The translations under genes and the position numbers were made by a program. Below the pieces are notes generated by a model that searched no databases, had not been told where the DNA came from, and saw only the letters and a program-made list of their open reading frames with translations. This document shows, piece after piece, positions 48,671 to 60,815 of a stretch of DNA of 64,000 nucleotides (within the stretch, counting starts at the first letter, position 1; each line of letters begins with the position of its first letter). Source of the DNA: Galaxea fascicularis (lineage: Eukaryota; Cnidaria; Anthozoa; Scleractinia; Euphylliidae); contig OX419337.1 in the NCBI GenBank assembly GCA_948470475.1, positions 733,501 through 797,500 on the forward strand, in the 5' to 3' direction.

Positions 48671-50001
48671 TAGGAAAGGGGAGTTGTGGGATTCTGTGGA
48701 GATTTTATGTTTGAAGGGTAGGCATGGAGATAAAGTAAGGGTTGGTACTTGTTGGGACGGGGTTTTTTTATTTTTTGTGGTGAATGTTTCTTTGTTTTTA
48801 TTTGGAATTTGTTTTTTGTTACTAGTTATATAGTTACATTTACAGTTGTAGTTATGCTATCATCTTTCTGTTATAGTTACTTACAAAGTACGGTATGGTT
48901 ATACATATGGTGGATTTGTAGTTTACAGCTGGACTTAAGTTCTAATTTTTTTTCTGTTTTACAATACAGCGATACTGTGACGTATTTGAATCTGTTTTTT
49001 GGTATGAACAGCAACCTTGAAATTGAATTTGGCTAAAACTAAGGAAGCATGGACAGTTTTAAGTATCTTGATTCGTGATTGTACAGATAATTTGAAGGGT
49101 ATCGAGTCTTTTCACAACTCATTGACTCGTTTTTCAAAAATAATATTATGGAAATCACCTTAAGTTTTAATTGTTTGCAAGTTATCCTGCAAATAAAGTT
49201 GGTTGTAGATCATCAATTACTGTGAAATATAGCTAGATTTTGAAGCAAAAGTTTATTTCCGAGATTGTGTTGGCTCTCAGTTTACAATATGATGAAATTG
49301 TACCTAATGACTCTTTTTCTTCGTATGAAAAGCAAACCTCCAAGTTTGATCATACAATAGGTAGTTTTTTTGCATCTTTTTCATAGAACTCATTTTAAAG
49401 GCTTTCGAGTGTTTTCACAATCCTTAATAAAGACTCTTGTTTTAAAATTGCTTTCTTGAAAACAAATTATTTAGCTTAGATTTTACTCGAGTAAAACGAA
49501 GAAACTGATGCTAAAAATTTCTGTCTTTTGGTTCACTTGAATCTATTTTTCCCCGACAAGACCACTATAATTTTTTCCTTTGTCTTTGAAATAATTAAGT
49601 CAGTCCGCTAGTGTTTGGGCAGGTTGAGAACTTTAAGGCACTCCGCATTATAAAGATTTGTGTCAAAAATTATCTTAAAATGTTCTTTCCCGAAGAGCAC
49701 TAACGCTGTTATTTGAAAGCTACTACTCATTCGAATTGAAGATGTCCACTTACCGTGATTTGGTCTTCAAGAAACTCCATCGATCATAAATATCGCGCGG
49801 CAGCTTTATAAATTAAACGTTATCTATTGTTGTACTATTGATGCGTATTTCTCTCTCTGTCTCTTATATCCAGACAAGCAAAGAGAAAAATTAGGTAACC
49901 TTCATTGAAGTGTTTCTTTTCAGAATGAAGAAGAAACGTATCGCAAAATAACAAGTTTTGCCAAATAATTTCATCTGTTGAAAAGTTTCTAAGTGCTTTT
50001 T
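48671..50001. other. AT-rich intergenic, no gene recognised
   Basis: Strong T/A bias. The only longish frame (48749-49036, +) is a run of hydrophobic residues from T-rich DNA. No splice-linked exons or elements were recognised. Confidence 0.5.
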
Positions 50002-50617
50002 TGTTTTAACCGAATCTAGAATGGTAAAGCAAAACTCGAGAGGAATGTCAGGAAAACCAAACAAATGAAATAAATTCGAAAAATATTCCGCGCACTGAAA
50101 AGACTTTTGTTACGAAATTTTAAGTTCCCGTTGCTGCATGCTCATAAAAAAAAATAGCTTTTAGTAGAAGTGACAATAAGTCCTAACTTTAAATTTCAAA
50201 TTATAGAATTGAAAACAACGCTTCTAGTCTTACGATGCAGTAGAGTGCCTCTATTTCAATTCCTTTTCCTATTTAGCCTTTTTCGACTGGAGATATGAAT
50301 TTGGAAGCAAAAGTAATTACACTAACAGTTTTAGCCTGAAAACTCTCCGAATTTTTTTTAATTTAGTCGAGTCTAGATTGTGAAAACAGAACTCGATAGG
50401 AACGCAAGCCAAACAGATTGAATGTGAAAAATAAAATGAATTCGAAAAATTGTTGTCAATTTCATTTTAAGTTTCGTCGCTGTTCATGCAAAAAAATAGA
50501 TTCAAAATCCTTCTACTAGCGATGATGTAGAGTGCCTCTATACCAATTTCTTGTCTTATTTCTGGCATGTCTTGGCTTGAGGTGTGAATTTGGTGGCACA
50601 AATAAATATACTACAGT
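50002..50617. repeat. Diverged tandem duplication, two units of about 300 bp
   Basis: Unit 1 (about 50002-50325) and unit 2 (about 50350-50617) share in order: cgaatctagaatggt/cgagtctagattgtg, aaaactcgagaggaa/agaactcgataggaa, gaattcgaaaaat, gatg-agtagagtgcctctat, and gagatatgaatttggaagca/gaggtgtgaatttggtggca. Confidence 0.65.
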
Positions 50618-50848
50618 TCCAGCTCACTGGAGGTTATAAAATGCAGTCACATTTCCAGCCAGGAAAGACTGAGCTTGAGTTGCAACACAGCAACTCGGTT
50701 GTATCTTGATAAGGTGGCACTGGAGCCGTAGGCTTAATCACTTCTTTGGTGCTCTTGTCAGATTCGACGATTCAGTCCACTTTTTAAGGGTGTCAATCTT
50801 TACTGCCCATTTCCTTGACAAGTTGTCAGCTAGCAACCGATGCCATTC

Positions 50849-53800
50849 TCAGTCAACCTGAAAACAGAAAGTAAGCCTTTCAGTTAAGAACAGTTTCTAC
50901 TGTACTTGTTATGAAGGTTAAGTATGTGTATAAGAAACAAGGCATTTACTGCCAACGGGCAACAACAGACGGTTAAGGTGAATTGCACATCCAACTATTT
51001 GAAAACGATAACAAGGCAGTCAGTACACCTTACTGTCATTAAAGCGGTGGACTTCTCTTTTCAATACAAGATTAATACAGGATAGGACTTTAAGACTGCG
51101 TTAATACTTTATATGTCTTGAAAAGAGTACTGAATCATTGGAAATAACTTTTATTCGCTTATTCTATGTGGATCTTAAATGGAAGATCCAAAACAACTAT
51201 TTTTCATTTCAGTCAACCGCAAAATACCTACGGAAATTTACTATGAGGGTCGGAAAGTGAATGAAACGCGTCGGTCCGAGTGGAAACATTCCGGTCAAAG
51301 TGCGGGTCCACCTCCGGTCGGTCTGGTGTATTGGAAAGTACCCTTGATCTCCAGAATGTCAATCAATCAGACAAAATCACAAATAAACAAAATGGACCGA
51401 GTCTTTCCAACACCTGTAATAGGTCCAATTGGATTAGAATTATGTAATTATGAGGTCTGGTCCGCTATTGATGTTTTTTTAGACGTTCATGGAAGGTTAT
51501 TGGAAAAAGAGGAGAGAGAGAGAGTGCCTTAATAACAAATCAAACTATAGATGGTTCGTTTCATTTTCCTCTTTTCAGTTAGAATCAGCCATTTGATTCT
51601 AGTTTAGCTAGTATAATTCTCCTTTGAATTCTTTCTTTTAGATTCATGACAATATGCAGAAACGCATTTTTAAAAGTAACAAATTAGATTTAGAAGTTCG
51701 TTTTCCTTTGAGACACAATTAGTTTCAAGTCTACGTGACCACGCTATCGAGCAAGCGAGCATTAGTTTGCTTCTACCGGTAGTAGAAATTCAAATTTTTA
51801 AAAGGGGACTAAAGTGAGAATTTTTAGACTGTCTTTTGAAGATAGTTATATCATTCTTTCAGAAAAAGTACCAGTTGCGATTTTACAGCAATTTAAAGTG
51901 ACGTGCACACTTTATGAAAGCGTGTGTGATAAACAAAACAACAACAACCTAACGCGATTATCTCCACAGGAATACATGGGCAGGCGCTGAAGTTCCAGCC
52001 ATAGCAAGTAATTAAAGGAAACCTTAAGTGTAGTGTCTGTTCATTTACACGGAAATTGTCATTCTTGTTGTATCAGTGGAAATGTTAGATCATTTTTCAT
52101 TTTTCCTTTTGTAAAAGCTTGATAAATAGCCGAGATGTTGGCAACTAGTTTCTGCAACTGTATATGTTTGCAGGTACAATGTGCCGGCTATAAACATGTG
52201 AAGCAGCATGCAAAATTTCGTTTTCGCAAAGGTCGTTTCCTAAACGAAGCTTTCTTAATCTCCTCGAAAGTTTCAGAAAATCAGGTCAAACAAAAGCGAC
52301 ACTATGGAATTGAAAGCAATACACAAGTAAGTTATTGCTGGGAAGTGAAAGAACGTATTCTGTAGGTTTGCAGTTTATTTTTCAGTGGTTGATTTGTCAA
52401 CAAATGACTAAGTTTATAAAGCGTCTTAAATTTAAGTTTCAAATGGCTGCCGAAGCGTCAGAGGCCACGGTTAACTCACATTTTCTCTTCAGAATTGAAC
52501 TTTTAGTTACCTACGGGTTATAACGAAATTGAACCGTTAACCGAAAACAAAAAAAGAAATGGTTTTATTTTGTTTTGATCTTCGGTGTACGACGCGGAAT
52601 TTTATCAAATTCTGTATTGTAAAGCAGCATAATTTATTCCGTGAATATTTGTAAGGGTACCGGTATATCTAAAATTTTTACAAACATTTTAAAAATTCTT
52701 CTGCATTGGATCGGCTACGCAACTGTCCAAATTCCAAAGTGCTGTTCTCTGACATGGAGGTGAAAAGGAAAAAAAACTGAAGTATGACAATAAAGAAATC
52801 GTACCTTCTCAAGGTTAGATGTTTGACCAAACTTTATCCTTGCTGGCTTTATCTGACTTGGTTCATCATCATCTCGGTTCTGTGACTAAAGAAATAAACC
52901 AGCATTAGGAAGGGTGGGGCGCATCAGAGTGGAAAAACCAATGAAGTCCAAACTGAAATTCTCTTTACAGTATTTAAAGGATCAAAGTAAATGATCAAAA
53001 TGAGACTATTCTCGTTCTGTTTGCTTTTATGAAAAGTATTTTATTAGAATTTTTGTGCAATTAGTCGGCCTTTCGATGCCAAGTAGCACATAGGGCTCCC
53101 TAAGAGGTTTCCAAGGAGGTTCATGTGACCCAGCAGAGGTTCTTGGTGACAGGTGATCAGCCCATCATCCAGCCTCCACCCAACCCTGATGTGTGCGAGT
53201 GCAGACCACAGCATCGGGAGCTACATTCCCTACTCTTTTCGATTAGCGTGTGGGTTCTTCTACGTTCCCTATCAGTTTTACGTGTGGAGATGAAGGCGAC
53301 AAGGCCAGCAGCTTAAACGTCACTGCCCAAATGACGCGGCCATCTAAACTGAGGCAGATGTTGAGCACACAACCAGCATGACCTCACCAAGACCCTGGTT
53401 AGTGGTCCGCACTAGAGTATGAGCCCGCAACCTTCCGCTCAGCAGTCCGGGACTCCACCCACTGAGCCAACTTGGCAGCGCTATTGCTAGAAATGATATT
53501 TTGTGAAAAATGCATGGGGCTATTTCATTCTTCGATCCTATCATCCTCCTTTAGAAATCATGATCCCACCGTCTTGCAAGTCCCCCTCCCTTATCAGCAA
53601 TGTTTGTTGTTCCTCAAGATCAAATGCTTTCTATTTCTCCTTGTGGTCAAAAGCAATCACTAATAAATTTTAATCGAAGATCGATGGCTGAAAACAAAAA
53701 TCAATTAAAATCAGTATATGTAAGTTCTGGTACCAAGTGTAAACGCCACCGAAATATAAAACCGATTTGCAAAACGACAAGATATCCAAGTCATTTTTCC

Positions 53801-55923
53801 ATCCTGGAAAATCCCAGAAACTTCAGGAGTAAATAATATTTGTCAGTAGCTGGCGAAGGCGCTAAAGAAAATCGATGGTCGGTAATTCGCAAAAATGAAG
53901 CATATCAGGAAGTCTCATCGAAACTTTAATTAAAATCGTAGCTTCAGACACCCGGTGAAAATTTGTTGTTTCATCATTTCTTTTCGGATAGTTTGACTAG
54001 AAAAGACCATTTTACCGGATAAGTTTCCACGATACACTTTTTTATAAATTGGTGTCAAGAAAAAAGCGTGAATTCAATGTAGGTTGATAATGGGACACCG
54101 CGGCTAACATGTGATAATCCTATGGTGGCACCTTAAAATGAACCTTTGAAAGTGCGCAAGGAACGATCAATCGACAGAATTCGTGTACATTCAAAGAATC
54201 TCCAGCCGTCTTAATGTACTACTTCCTTTAGCTTCTAACGTACCGGTTTCCGGAAACCTACATTTTTCTTTGCATTATTTTGAGAGGACGGCTTGTTGCG
54301 AATGTGAAATTATGCAGCAGCTCATTAAACTCAGAGCGGATATAAGCTTTGCCGACTTTCAGAAAACGTGACAATTCCGGCCGAAAAAACCCGTAGTTAT
54401 AGTTAAAGTACTAGTCGTTCATTGGAATGGAAAATCGGAGCTTGTTTTCCATGGTACGAAGAATATCGGAAAAGAGTAATGATCGACCGAGAGGTGAAGT
54501 GTCCGGAAAATAGAACGATATACGGTTTGGTCAGAAGTTTACGATTGTTATCGACTGGCCATCGCTGAATTCCATCGGAAAAGTTCAAAGTCATCCGTAG
54601 GTTGGCAAGATTTGTCCGTGGACAGTGATGCCAACTTGCCGATTTGTCCGTAAAAGCGGACAAACGTATGGAGGTTACACCATTGCTTATAAGCCATATA
54701 TGGATCAGCAATATTTTCATTGTTATCTACTTTGCTCTTAGGTAACAATTCAAATATTTTTGTTCAAGTTTTGTTATCTGTTTTTTGTTTTTTGGTAACA
54801 ATATGTAATGATTCAGTTCAACTGTGTTGATTTGTTTTTCTGTTTTCGGTTTTTGGTAACAATAATGATTCAGTTCAACTGTGTTGATTTGTTTTTCTGT
54901 TTTTTGTTTTTGGTAACAATAATGATTCAGTTCAACTGTGTTGATTTGTTTTTGATCATCCAATCGATTTTTTATTTCTATGGAGACTACGCCAGGGCGC
55001 AATAAAACGAACATAAAATTCTAACGTTAAGTTTAATTATTTTGAAGTGCCCTCTCTCCTTCCCCCCACAGGTTGCCTTAGCGGTTTGTTGTCGGTGACG
55101 ATTTCTATGAAATTACCACCCCAGGGCCTTTACAAATTCAGGAAAAAATTCAAACATATGAGAAATATTCGAGGCACCTTCCCTTCTTACCCTCAGTGGC
55201 TAATCGCCCTCGCTCGTTTTTACTGGCTTATTCAGTTTTATGTCGATTTTTAGGGATCAGCTACACTAATATGAGGTGTTAAATGAATATGGCGGCATTC
55301 AAACGTTGGGGAGAAAATATCGTAGCAACCTAACAGCCTTCCCGTAACTGGCAAATCCCCTTAAAGTTATATCAGGCTAAAGAAGAAAGCGATTCATGGA
55401 TAAAAGCGCTAAATTGTTGATTGTATTATTATTATTATTATTATTATATGAATCCAACTTTAATAACAACTAAGATAATGTATACAACATTCTAAAAAGA
55501 TCAAAAGTGAAATAAAAAAAAGTATCTGATTAAATTACCGCAACTTGGTAAACTCTGTCTACAGGAAGACGACTGCGATTATGGGAGCCTATTCTGCATC
55601 TATACAGGCGTACTGACTGCGAACTGCAACAATTGTGTTTCCTTGGAAGCCTAGGTCCTGGACCTTAATATAACTTACGACTCAATATATGATCTACTAA
55701 AATGCTAAGATATTCACAGTTATAATCCGTATGAATATATAAAAATATGCTAAAAACTACGTTTCATGATAATAATAATTCCATTAAAAAAAATCATCTC
55801 TCATAAAACATGGCTAAGAACAAATTAAAAACAGTTAAAAAAAAATATCCGTCTGAAGAAAACGCTGTGGAGCCCCCAAGCATTACATTATGGCTCCTTC
55901 TTGAATTTCAATGTCAATGTCAA

Positions 55924-55954
<31 letters not shown>

Positions 55955-56277
55955 GTTATTGTAAAATAGGAGCAACCAATATATTTTATTTTAATTTCGC
56001 GTCTCGTTTTTAATAAATTAATTTTTCTTTCTGACCAAATCTAAGTGCTCTTCTTTCTGATCGAAAGAAATTGTAAATAGTGTTTTGACTGAATAGTTTT
56101 TTTTAGCAAATTAATTATATATAGGATTTTTATTATTATCATTATGATTGCAGTAGAAAACGTCTGTATGCCATATACAATCAAAGCAACACGAGGCGCC
56201 GCAGCGTAGCCCATGAGCTAATCAGTGAATAAAATATAAACAGAAACTAAAAACTGAAATGATCATTATAAAACCTA

Positions 56278-56314
<37 letters not shown>

Positions 56315-57765
56315 GGCTTAGTTGGTAGAGCACCAGACTGCTGAGCGAGAGAGGGTGGATTCAAACCCCGGGCTGGATCACAAACCAGGATCTTAACTGG
56401 TAAGATCATGCTGACTGTAAGCTCAGCATCTGCGTCGTCAGGTCAGATGATCACGTCACTGGGCAGGTAAGCCGTTAGCGTTGTCTCCGTTACCTCCACA
56501 CGTGAAACTGGAAGGAGACATGAAAGAACCCACACACTGAACGAAACTGGAGTAGGGCACGGAGTCCCATGTTGTGGTCTGTCCTGACGTACAGCAAGGC
56601 TGGATAGAGGATGAGCGATGAGGTGGACACCTGTCCCCAAGGGCCTCTGTTGGGTCACAGCCGAAACCTCCAACGCGAAATTGAACATTTTGTGTATTTG
56701 CAAATTTGGCGGAAAGAAGGAAAAAAATAGCAGGGAGCACTGAAGGGAGATGCTTGTCTCCAACCGATATGGATTTCAGAAAAAAAACTTTCTAATTCAA
56801 ATAAGCGAAAATTAAACAACTATCTGCTGAATATCACTCATTGGATTGGTTACCAAAAGCTCATCCTTGTTTTTCAATTAAATTTGGAACAAAACTTATG
56901 TACTTGTCACCACGTAAGATTTTCGTGGATGTGCAACATTAGTTTTCTTTCCTGTGACTCAAAATTATGCCTCCATTTTGTGGTAATTCTAAATACATTA
57001 CTGCTAACTGAATTGAATAACACGTGTTGGACTTATCTGAATAATCTGCGCTTGAGTGACAGAGTGATGGGACATTCTTGGCTTGCGTTCCCCTATCATG
57101 CTTCTCAAAACCGTTCATATTTTGACCTAAAAGATGAAAACCAATTGATTAGACAATTGTAGTGCCAAAAAATATATACTCAGAGCAGAGCATATAAGGC
57201 GGGCCCTAGGGAATCTGAGCCACTCCTGATTAAAGGAAATTTCAATGATAGCAGTTAATTTGACACCGTGCGTTTGTGGTAGGGTAACAGCTCAACGTTG
57301 CGGGAATACGGTGCATGTTCCATGCCAGAGAGAAACAAAGGAACACACAAATAAAAAATCGGGTCGTCTTACCTTAATTCTGGAATCGAAGGTTTTGTAA
57401 CAAGTGTGTCTTCAGGTTCCACTTATCGTGTGAGTTCTTTCACTAATTATGTCATCTACTGAGAACGAGAGAAAGAAATTTATTAACGTACACTCAGATA
57501 TGGATGCGAAATATCGGTCAGTTTAGCGAAAGAAAATCTTTTGTCGTTCACATGATTTAGATCTCGCAGAAATAAGTGTAACGTTCAAGAACAAAACCAC
57601 AATCAGTTAATTTCGTAACGAGCAGTTCACTTGATGAGTTACTTGCAATACCTCGCAAACGAAATACTGTACTTTGGAATCGAAATACTCATAGTAAAAC
57701 CAGATACAACTGATTTCTAGGGGAACTAACCTGCATAGTCCTCTGATCTTTGACGCAATGCACAT
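50849..57765 (-). CDS. Candidate small spliced gene, 53 residues, unknown function
   Basis: Four minus-strand pieces join in phase: 57765-57731 (ATG...donor gttagt), 57409-57373 (donor gtaaga), 52885-52805 (acceptor tttag, donor gtacg) and 50857-50849 (acceptor tttcag, stop TGA). The product starts MCIASKIRGLCRH and ends FGQTSNLEKVD, with an acidic DDDE stretch in the middle; I recognise no family. In favour: all junctions are GT-AG, phases fit, and a TATA box and AP-1-like site sit 70-90 bp upstream. Against: the protein is short, the acceptor of the second exon has a poor pyrimidine tract (an alternative is before 57421 in another frame), and the introns are long and full of repeats. It could be a non-coding spliced transcript. 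Confidence 0.3.
51179..51532. other. Open stretch, probably repeat-derived
   Basis: A 117-codon plus frame without recognisable motifs. About 51250-51480 has ggtcggtctggtgtattgg and, inverted in part, cgagtctttccaacacc, suggesting a MITE rather than a gene. Confidence 0.35.
51533..52804. other. Intron-like AT-rich sequence, nothing recognised
   Basis: No supported exon or element. Frames at 52135-52523 are short and lack motifs. Confidence 0.4.
53106..53480 (-). mobile_element. tRNA-derived SINE, near full length
   Basis: On the minus strand, from 53480: TTGGCTCAGTGGGTGGAG (A box) then a degenerate B box ggttgcgggctc, then a body with gaacccacacgctaatcg, aaagagtaggga and gctgtggtctgc. The body matches the 56314-56690 element and part of 9300-9535. 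Confidence 0.8.
54751..54953. repeat. 57-bp tandem repeat, about 3.5 copies
   Basis: Units begin at 54808, 54865 and 54922 with atgattcagttcaactgtg, plus a partial unit to the left. The period is a multiple of three, so both strands read as a repeated peptide. Confidence 0.85.
55425..56314. repeat. Cluster of (ATT)n microsatellites
   Basis: ATT trinucleotide runs at 55425-55446, 55925-55954 and 56279-56314. The last directly precedes the SINE head. No gene in the segment. Confidence 0.8.
56314..56690 (+). mobile_element. tRNA-derived SINE, near full length
   Basis: The head has A box TTAGTTGGTAGAGCACCAG and B box GATTCAAACCCC at tRNA spacing; the body has gaacccacacactgaacg, ggagtagggcacg and ttgtggtctgtcc. 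Same family as 53106-53480, in the opposite orientation, inserted next to an (ATT)n run. Confidence 0.85.
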
Positions 57766-57832
57766 CACGAAGACCTCAAATGAACTTCAACCGCACACTG
57801 CGGACACCGCCAGAACTAATGGGTGTGTCTTG

Positions 57833-57851
57833 TGACTCACCTCTTTTTATA
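57833..57851 (-). promoter_or_regulatory. TATA box and AP-1-like site of the candidate small gene
   Basis: On the minus strand TATAAAAA (57851-57844) is followed by TGAGTCA (57839-57833), a perfect AP-1 half-palindrome. The candidate start codon is about 70 bp downstream. A real start site was not demonstrated. Confidence 0.4.
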
Positions 57852-58424
57852 CTGTATTAAAAATTCATACGTAAAAATGTAAAATATTTGGATCAGCCAG
57901 AAAATACTGAGCAATTAACAAGTTACAGCAAGCCACTTGTTACTAGAGAATCATCCTATGCTGCTTTTGCAAGAGAGTGAGAAAACTAACACACCCGGGC
58001 CAATAACATCTTTTCATTCGCCCTTCGCTAGAAGGAGATAAAAGGCACTGTTTCACGTCGCATGTTTGGTTCCAACGGGGGAAAAGGCGACTAATCATTG
58101 GAGGATGGAATTGAAGGGAGAAATTTCAAGTTTGGATTCCAACAAGTTCATTCACTTTGATTGTGATTTAACGTGTGTTTTGCGATCTACAAACAAACAA
58201 ATGAAAATTAGTTTTAATTTGATTTAACGTTTCTTCGTCTTTTCAAGGTCATGATCTGATTTTATGCGCTCACTCCCTTTTTATAGTAGGCTTGAAATGT
58301 CTCCTTTCCTCGTGTTCTTATTGTTAAAAAAGTCGCTAAAATTCAAACCATTTAGGCCAAATACGGTTTTATAACACTCTACAAGGGAGATGAAGTGTCC
58401 ACGTTTCTCTAAGGTGGGCCAATT

Positions 58425-59365
58425 ATTTAAAATTTAATTTGAGGTTCTTCATCCTGACTACACTTTCTCCTCGTCTTTGTCCTAGCGCAAGGCATGATGC
58501 TCTTCTATAGACTTTTTCAACTAGATAGGGGCACCAGACTTGAGCAGGATAACCAAGAATAGGTCGCACTAAGGTCTTATACAAAAAGCTTCTAAATTTG
58601 ATCCGGGGTCCAACCGTTCTGTAGACTACTCCCAAGATTCTGTACATGAACAGAGGAGGACGTCAGAGGAGATAAGGACTCCTAGATCTTTCGCACATTT
58701 AACAGGCATGATTCTTGATCCCATTATTTAGGAGGGGACCGACCTGCCACGGTTGTAGGTTATACGCATCGTTCAGTTCGCATTTCTCTGGGTTGAACCT
58801 AAGCTGCCAAAGAGTTACCCAGTTCGCCAAACGAACAATATCCGTTTGGAAGGATCGAATGTCATTTACAAAGTCGGGGATCTCTCTATACACCTTTGTG
58901 TCATAAGCAAACACTTTGATAGTGGACAATATGTTAGATGATATATCGTTAACATAAATAAGGAATAGGATAGGCCCTAGGATTGTTTCTTGGGTTACTC
59001 CGGATCTAACTGGATGGGTCCACGAAGTGAAGGTGTCACACACTGAATGCGTTGTTGGCGATTTGTCAAAAAGTTTCTGAACCATTGCAACAGGTTACCC
59101 TCGATTCCATAGCCTTTCAGGATGAGGCCCAGTCATTGTAGCAGGTGAGTAAGTGTGTCACGGTGTGCCCTCTGAACTAAGAAACCCGAATAAGATTGGG
59201 TTTAAGATGCCCATATTTTGCTAAAAGTTCATAACACGCTTTTTTACAATATTTTCACAGACTTTGCATGCCACAGAAGTAAGTTATATTTGGCCATAAG
59301 TTTCTCTGCCAGTTTTGAGCCCCTTTTTGTGGATCGGGACGATGTCTGCTTGGTTGCTTACCCTT
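58425..59365 (-). mobile_element. Decayed non-LTR retrotransposon, RT domain
   Basis: Minus-strand translation gives SGVTQETILGPILFLIYVND, then STIKVFAYDTKVYRE where active RTs have FADD, so a catalytic Asp is replaced by Tyr. LANWVTLWQLRFNPEKCE and a thumb/tail with FLYKTLVRPILGYPAQVW follow. Upstream pieces (VVPI-like region, CYNDWAS) extend to about 59365 in other frames. Frameshifted and inactive. Confidence 0.8.
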
Positions 59366-60308
59366 TATCAAAAAAATCCGGAAATTTCGGTTGGAATGTA
59401 AATGGAAGCCTATTTTGATCTTCCCAAACGGAAAATTCCGGGGAAAATGGAATTCCTTGAAAGGTAGTCCAAATTTGAGTTTCTACCAGTCCCAGGCGCA
59501 TGTTAAGGCATGGCTCATATCCAGTACAGACCACCAGAAAGAAAAAAACGTTTTTGATCTAAAGCAACGTTGTTTTTATCTCAGGGGGAGCCAGAAACTT
59601 TCCCCAAACAAGATTTGGTATCCTTAAATTTCTTAAGGTGTCTTTATGGTGTTCACGTGACTTGTGACGTCACAAGCCTGCTTAAGATGAATTCTTAAAT
59701 GGGCCAAGGATAGGGAGGTATCACGAAAAAGTAACCATACGAAATTTTTAAACACTTTCTAAGGCAACTATTTCTGTCCTGAATGGATGAACTCCTCAAT
59801 TATATAAGGCTATATATGGAAAGATAGAAGGTCACGTGACCTTTTTTACGTAATAACTTCTTAGCTTAATATTTTAGTCGGCCATTCAGGACAGATTCTT
59901 GCAGGGGCCATTAGCACAATTGTAAAAATACTAAATTTGACAGTGATTGTATGTCATCTCGGCGGCCCATTTTCAGTTGTTTTTTCAAAAAATAAAGTCA
60001 CATGACCCATTTTATCAGATTTTATTGGTCTTAGAATATTAAGGTCGTCGACATTGGTTAGCCTGCCAATTCTGCAACGATTAAACCAAATTCTGACAGA
60101 GTAATTACTGTTTTTCAGATTTTATGCAAATGAGGCTTGAGCCATGCCTTTACATGAGAAAACCGGTCGGTCAACGGTCAAATGGTACACATCAAACACC
60201 CAAATGAAAATCTCGATGGGAGGCGCGTGTTGCATTTGCCCAGCGTTCGGCCTCAAGCATGTTAATGGTAAACAGCCTTTGTGACCTACCGAACTTTTAG
60301 CACTTTTG
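59366..60308. other. Intergenic upstream of SMCHD1
   Basis: No gene recognised. gagccatgcctt near 60134 and its inverse aaggcatggctc near 59506 suggest the remains of an inverted-repeat element spanning about 59.5-60.15 kb. Confidence 0.35.
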
Positions 60309-60555
60309 CCCGGGGGGGTGGATACTCCCTTATATGGGCTATATCGGTATGTGCAACGCCAAAGGGTATGGTATTATTTAGCCGTTTTGGTCTGAAACTT
60401 TGTACAATTTTGTATCCTACTTAATAAAAACGTATAAACATTGCCTTTAACAGTGGTCAGTAGGGTAGGGTTAATCACAGATTTTGGTCTGAAATAGGGT
60501 TAGGGTTTCAGGAAGCGTGCCGCACACCCCCATCCCCTCCCCCGCTGACCCGGGC
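60309..60555. repeat. MITE-like repeat, same family as 12630-13030
   Basis: Starts gcccgggggggtgg and ends cccgctgacccgggc, which are inverse at the ends. The interior has atcggtatgtgcaacgccaaagggta, tagccgttttggtc and acgtataaac, in the same order as the 12.6-kb copy. It ends about 260 bp before the SMCHD1 start. Confidence 0.7.
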
Positions 60556-60815
60556 ACTTTTGGCGCTTTTAGCGGGAAAGTAGCGTGAACATTTTGGTCA
60601 CGCTCTTTATCCGGGACTTGTTCGTAGATGCTTCTTATCACACAAGTTATGATTGGACAGTCTTTTTCCAAATTTGGATATAGAACCTCTTGGCCAATTA
60701 GAATCACTGTTATATTGAATCACTGCTCCATCAGTGTTTTGGAAGCGTGCGGCACTCGTGTGCGGGAAGCCTGCGCCATAGAAAGTCCTTTTCACTTTCT
60801 CACCGTTTTGCGACA

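Noticed and set aside
45841..48833. Six overlapping open frames of 880-962 codons on both strands
   Set aside because: They are a by-product of a stop-free 55-bp tandem repeat, open in all six frames, with no unique sequence or splice context.
53106..53480. Possible tRNA gene on the minus strand
   Set aside because: A and B boxes are present but the cloverleaf is not kept and a long shared body follows, as in a SINE; the same holds for 56314-56690.
57373..57420. Alternative exon starting at 57421 with an open EPEDTLVTKPSIPEL reading
   Set aside because: It reads open in itself but does not join in phase with either neighbour; kept only as an alternative acceptor for the candidate small gene.
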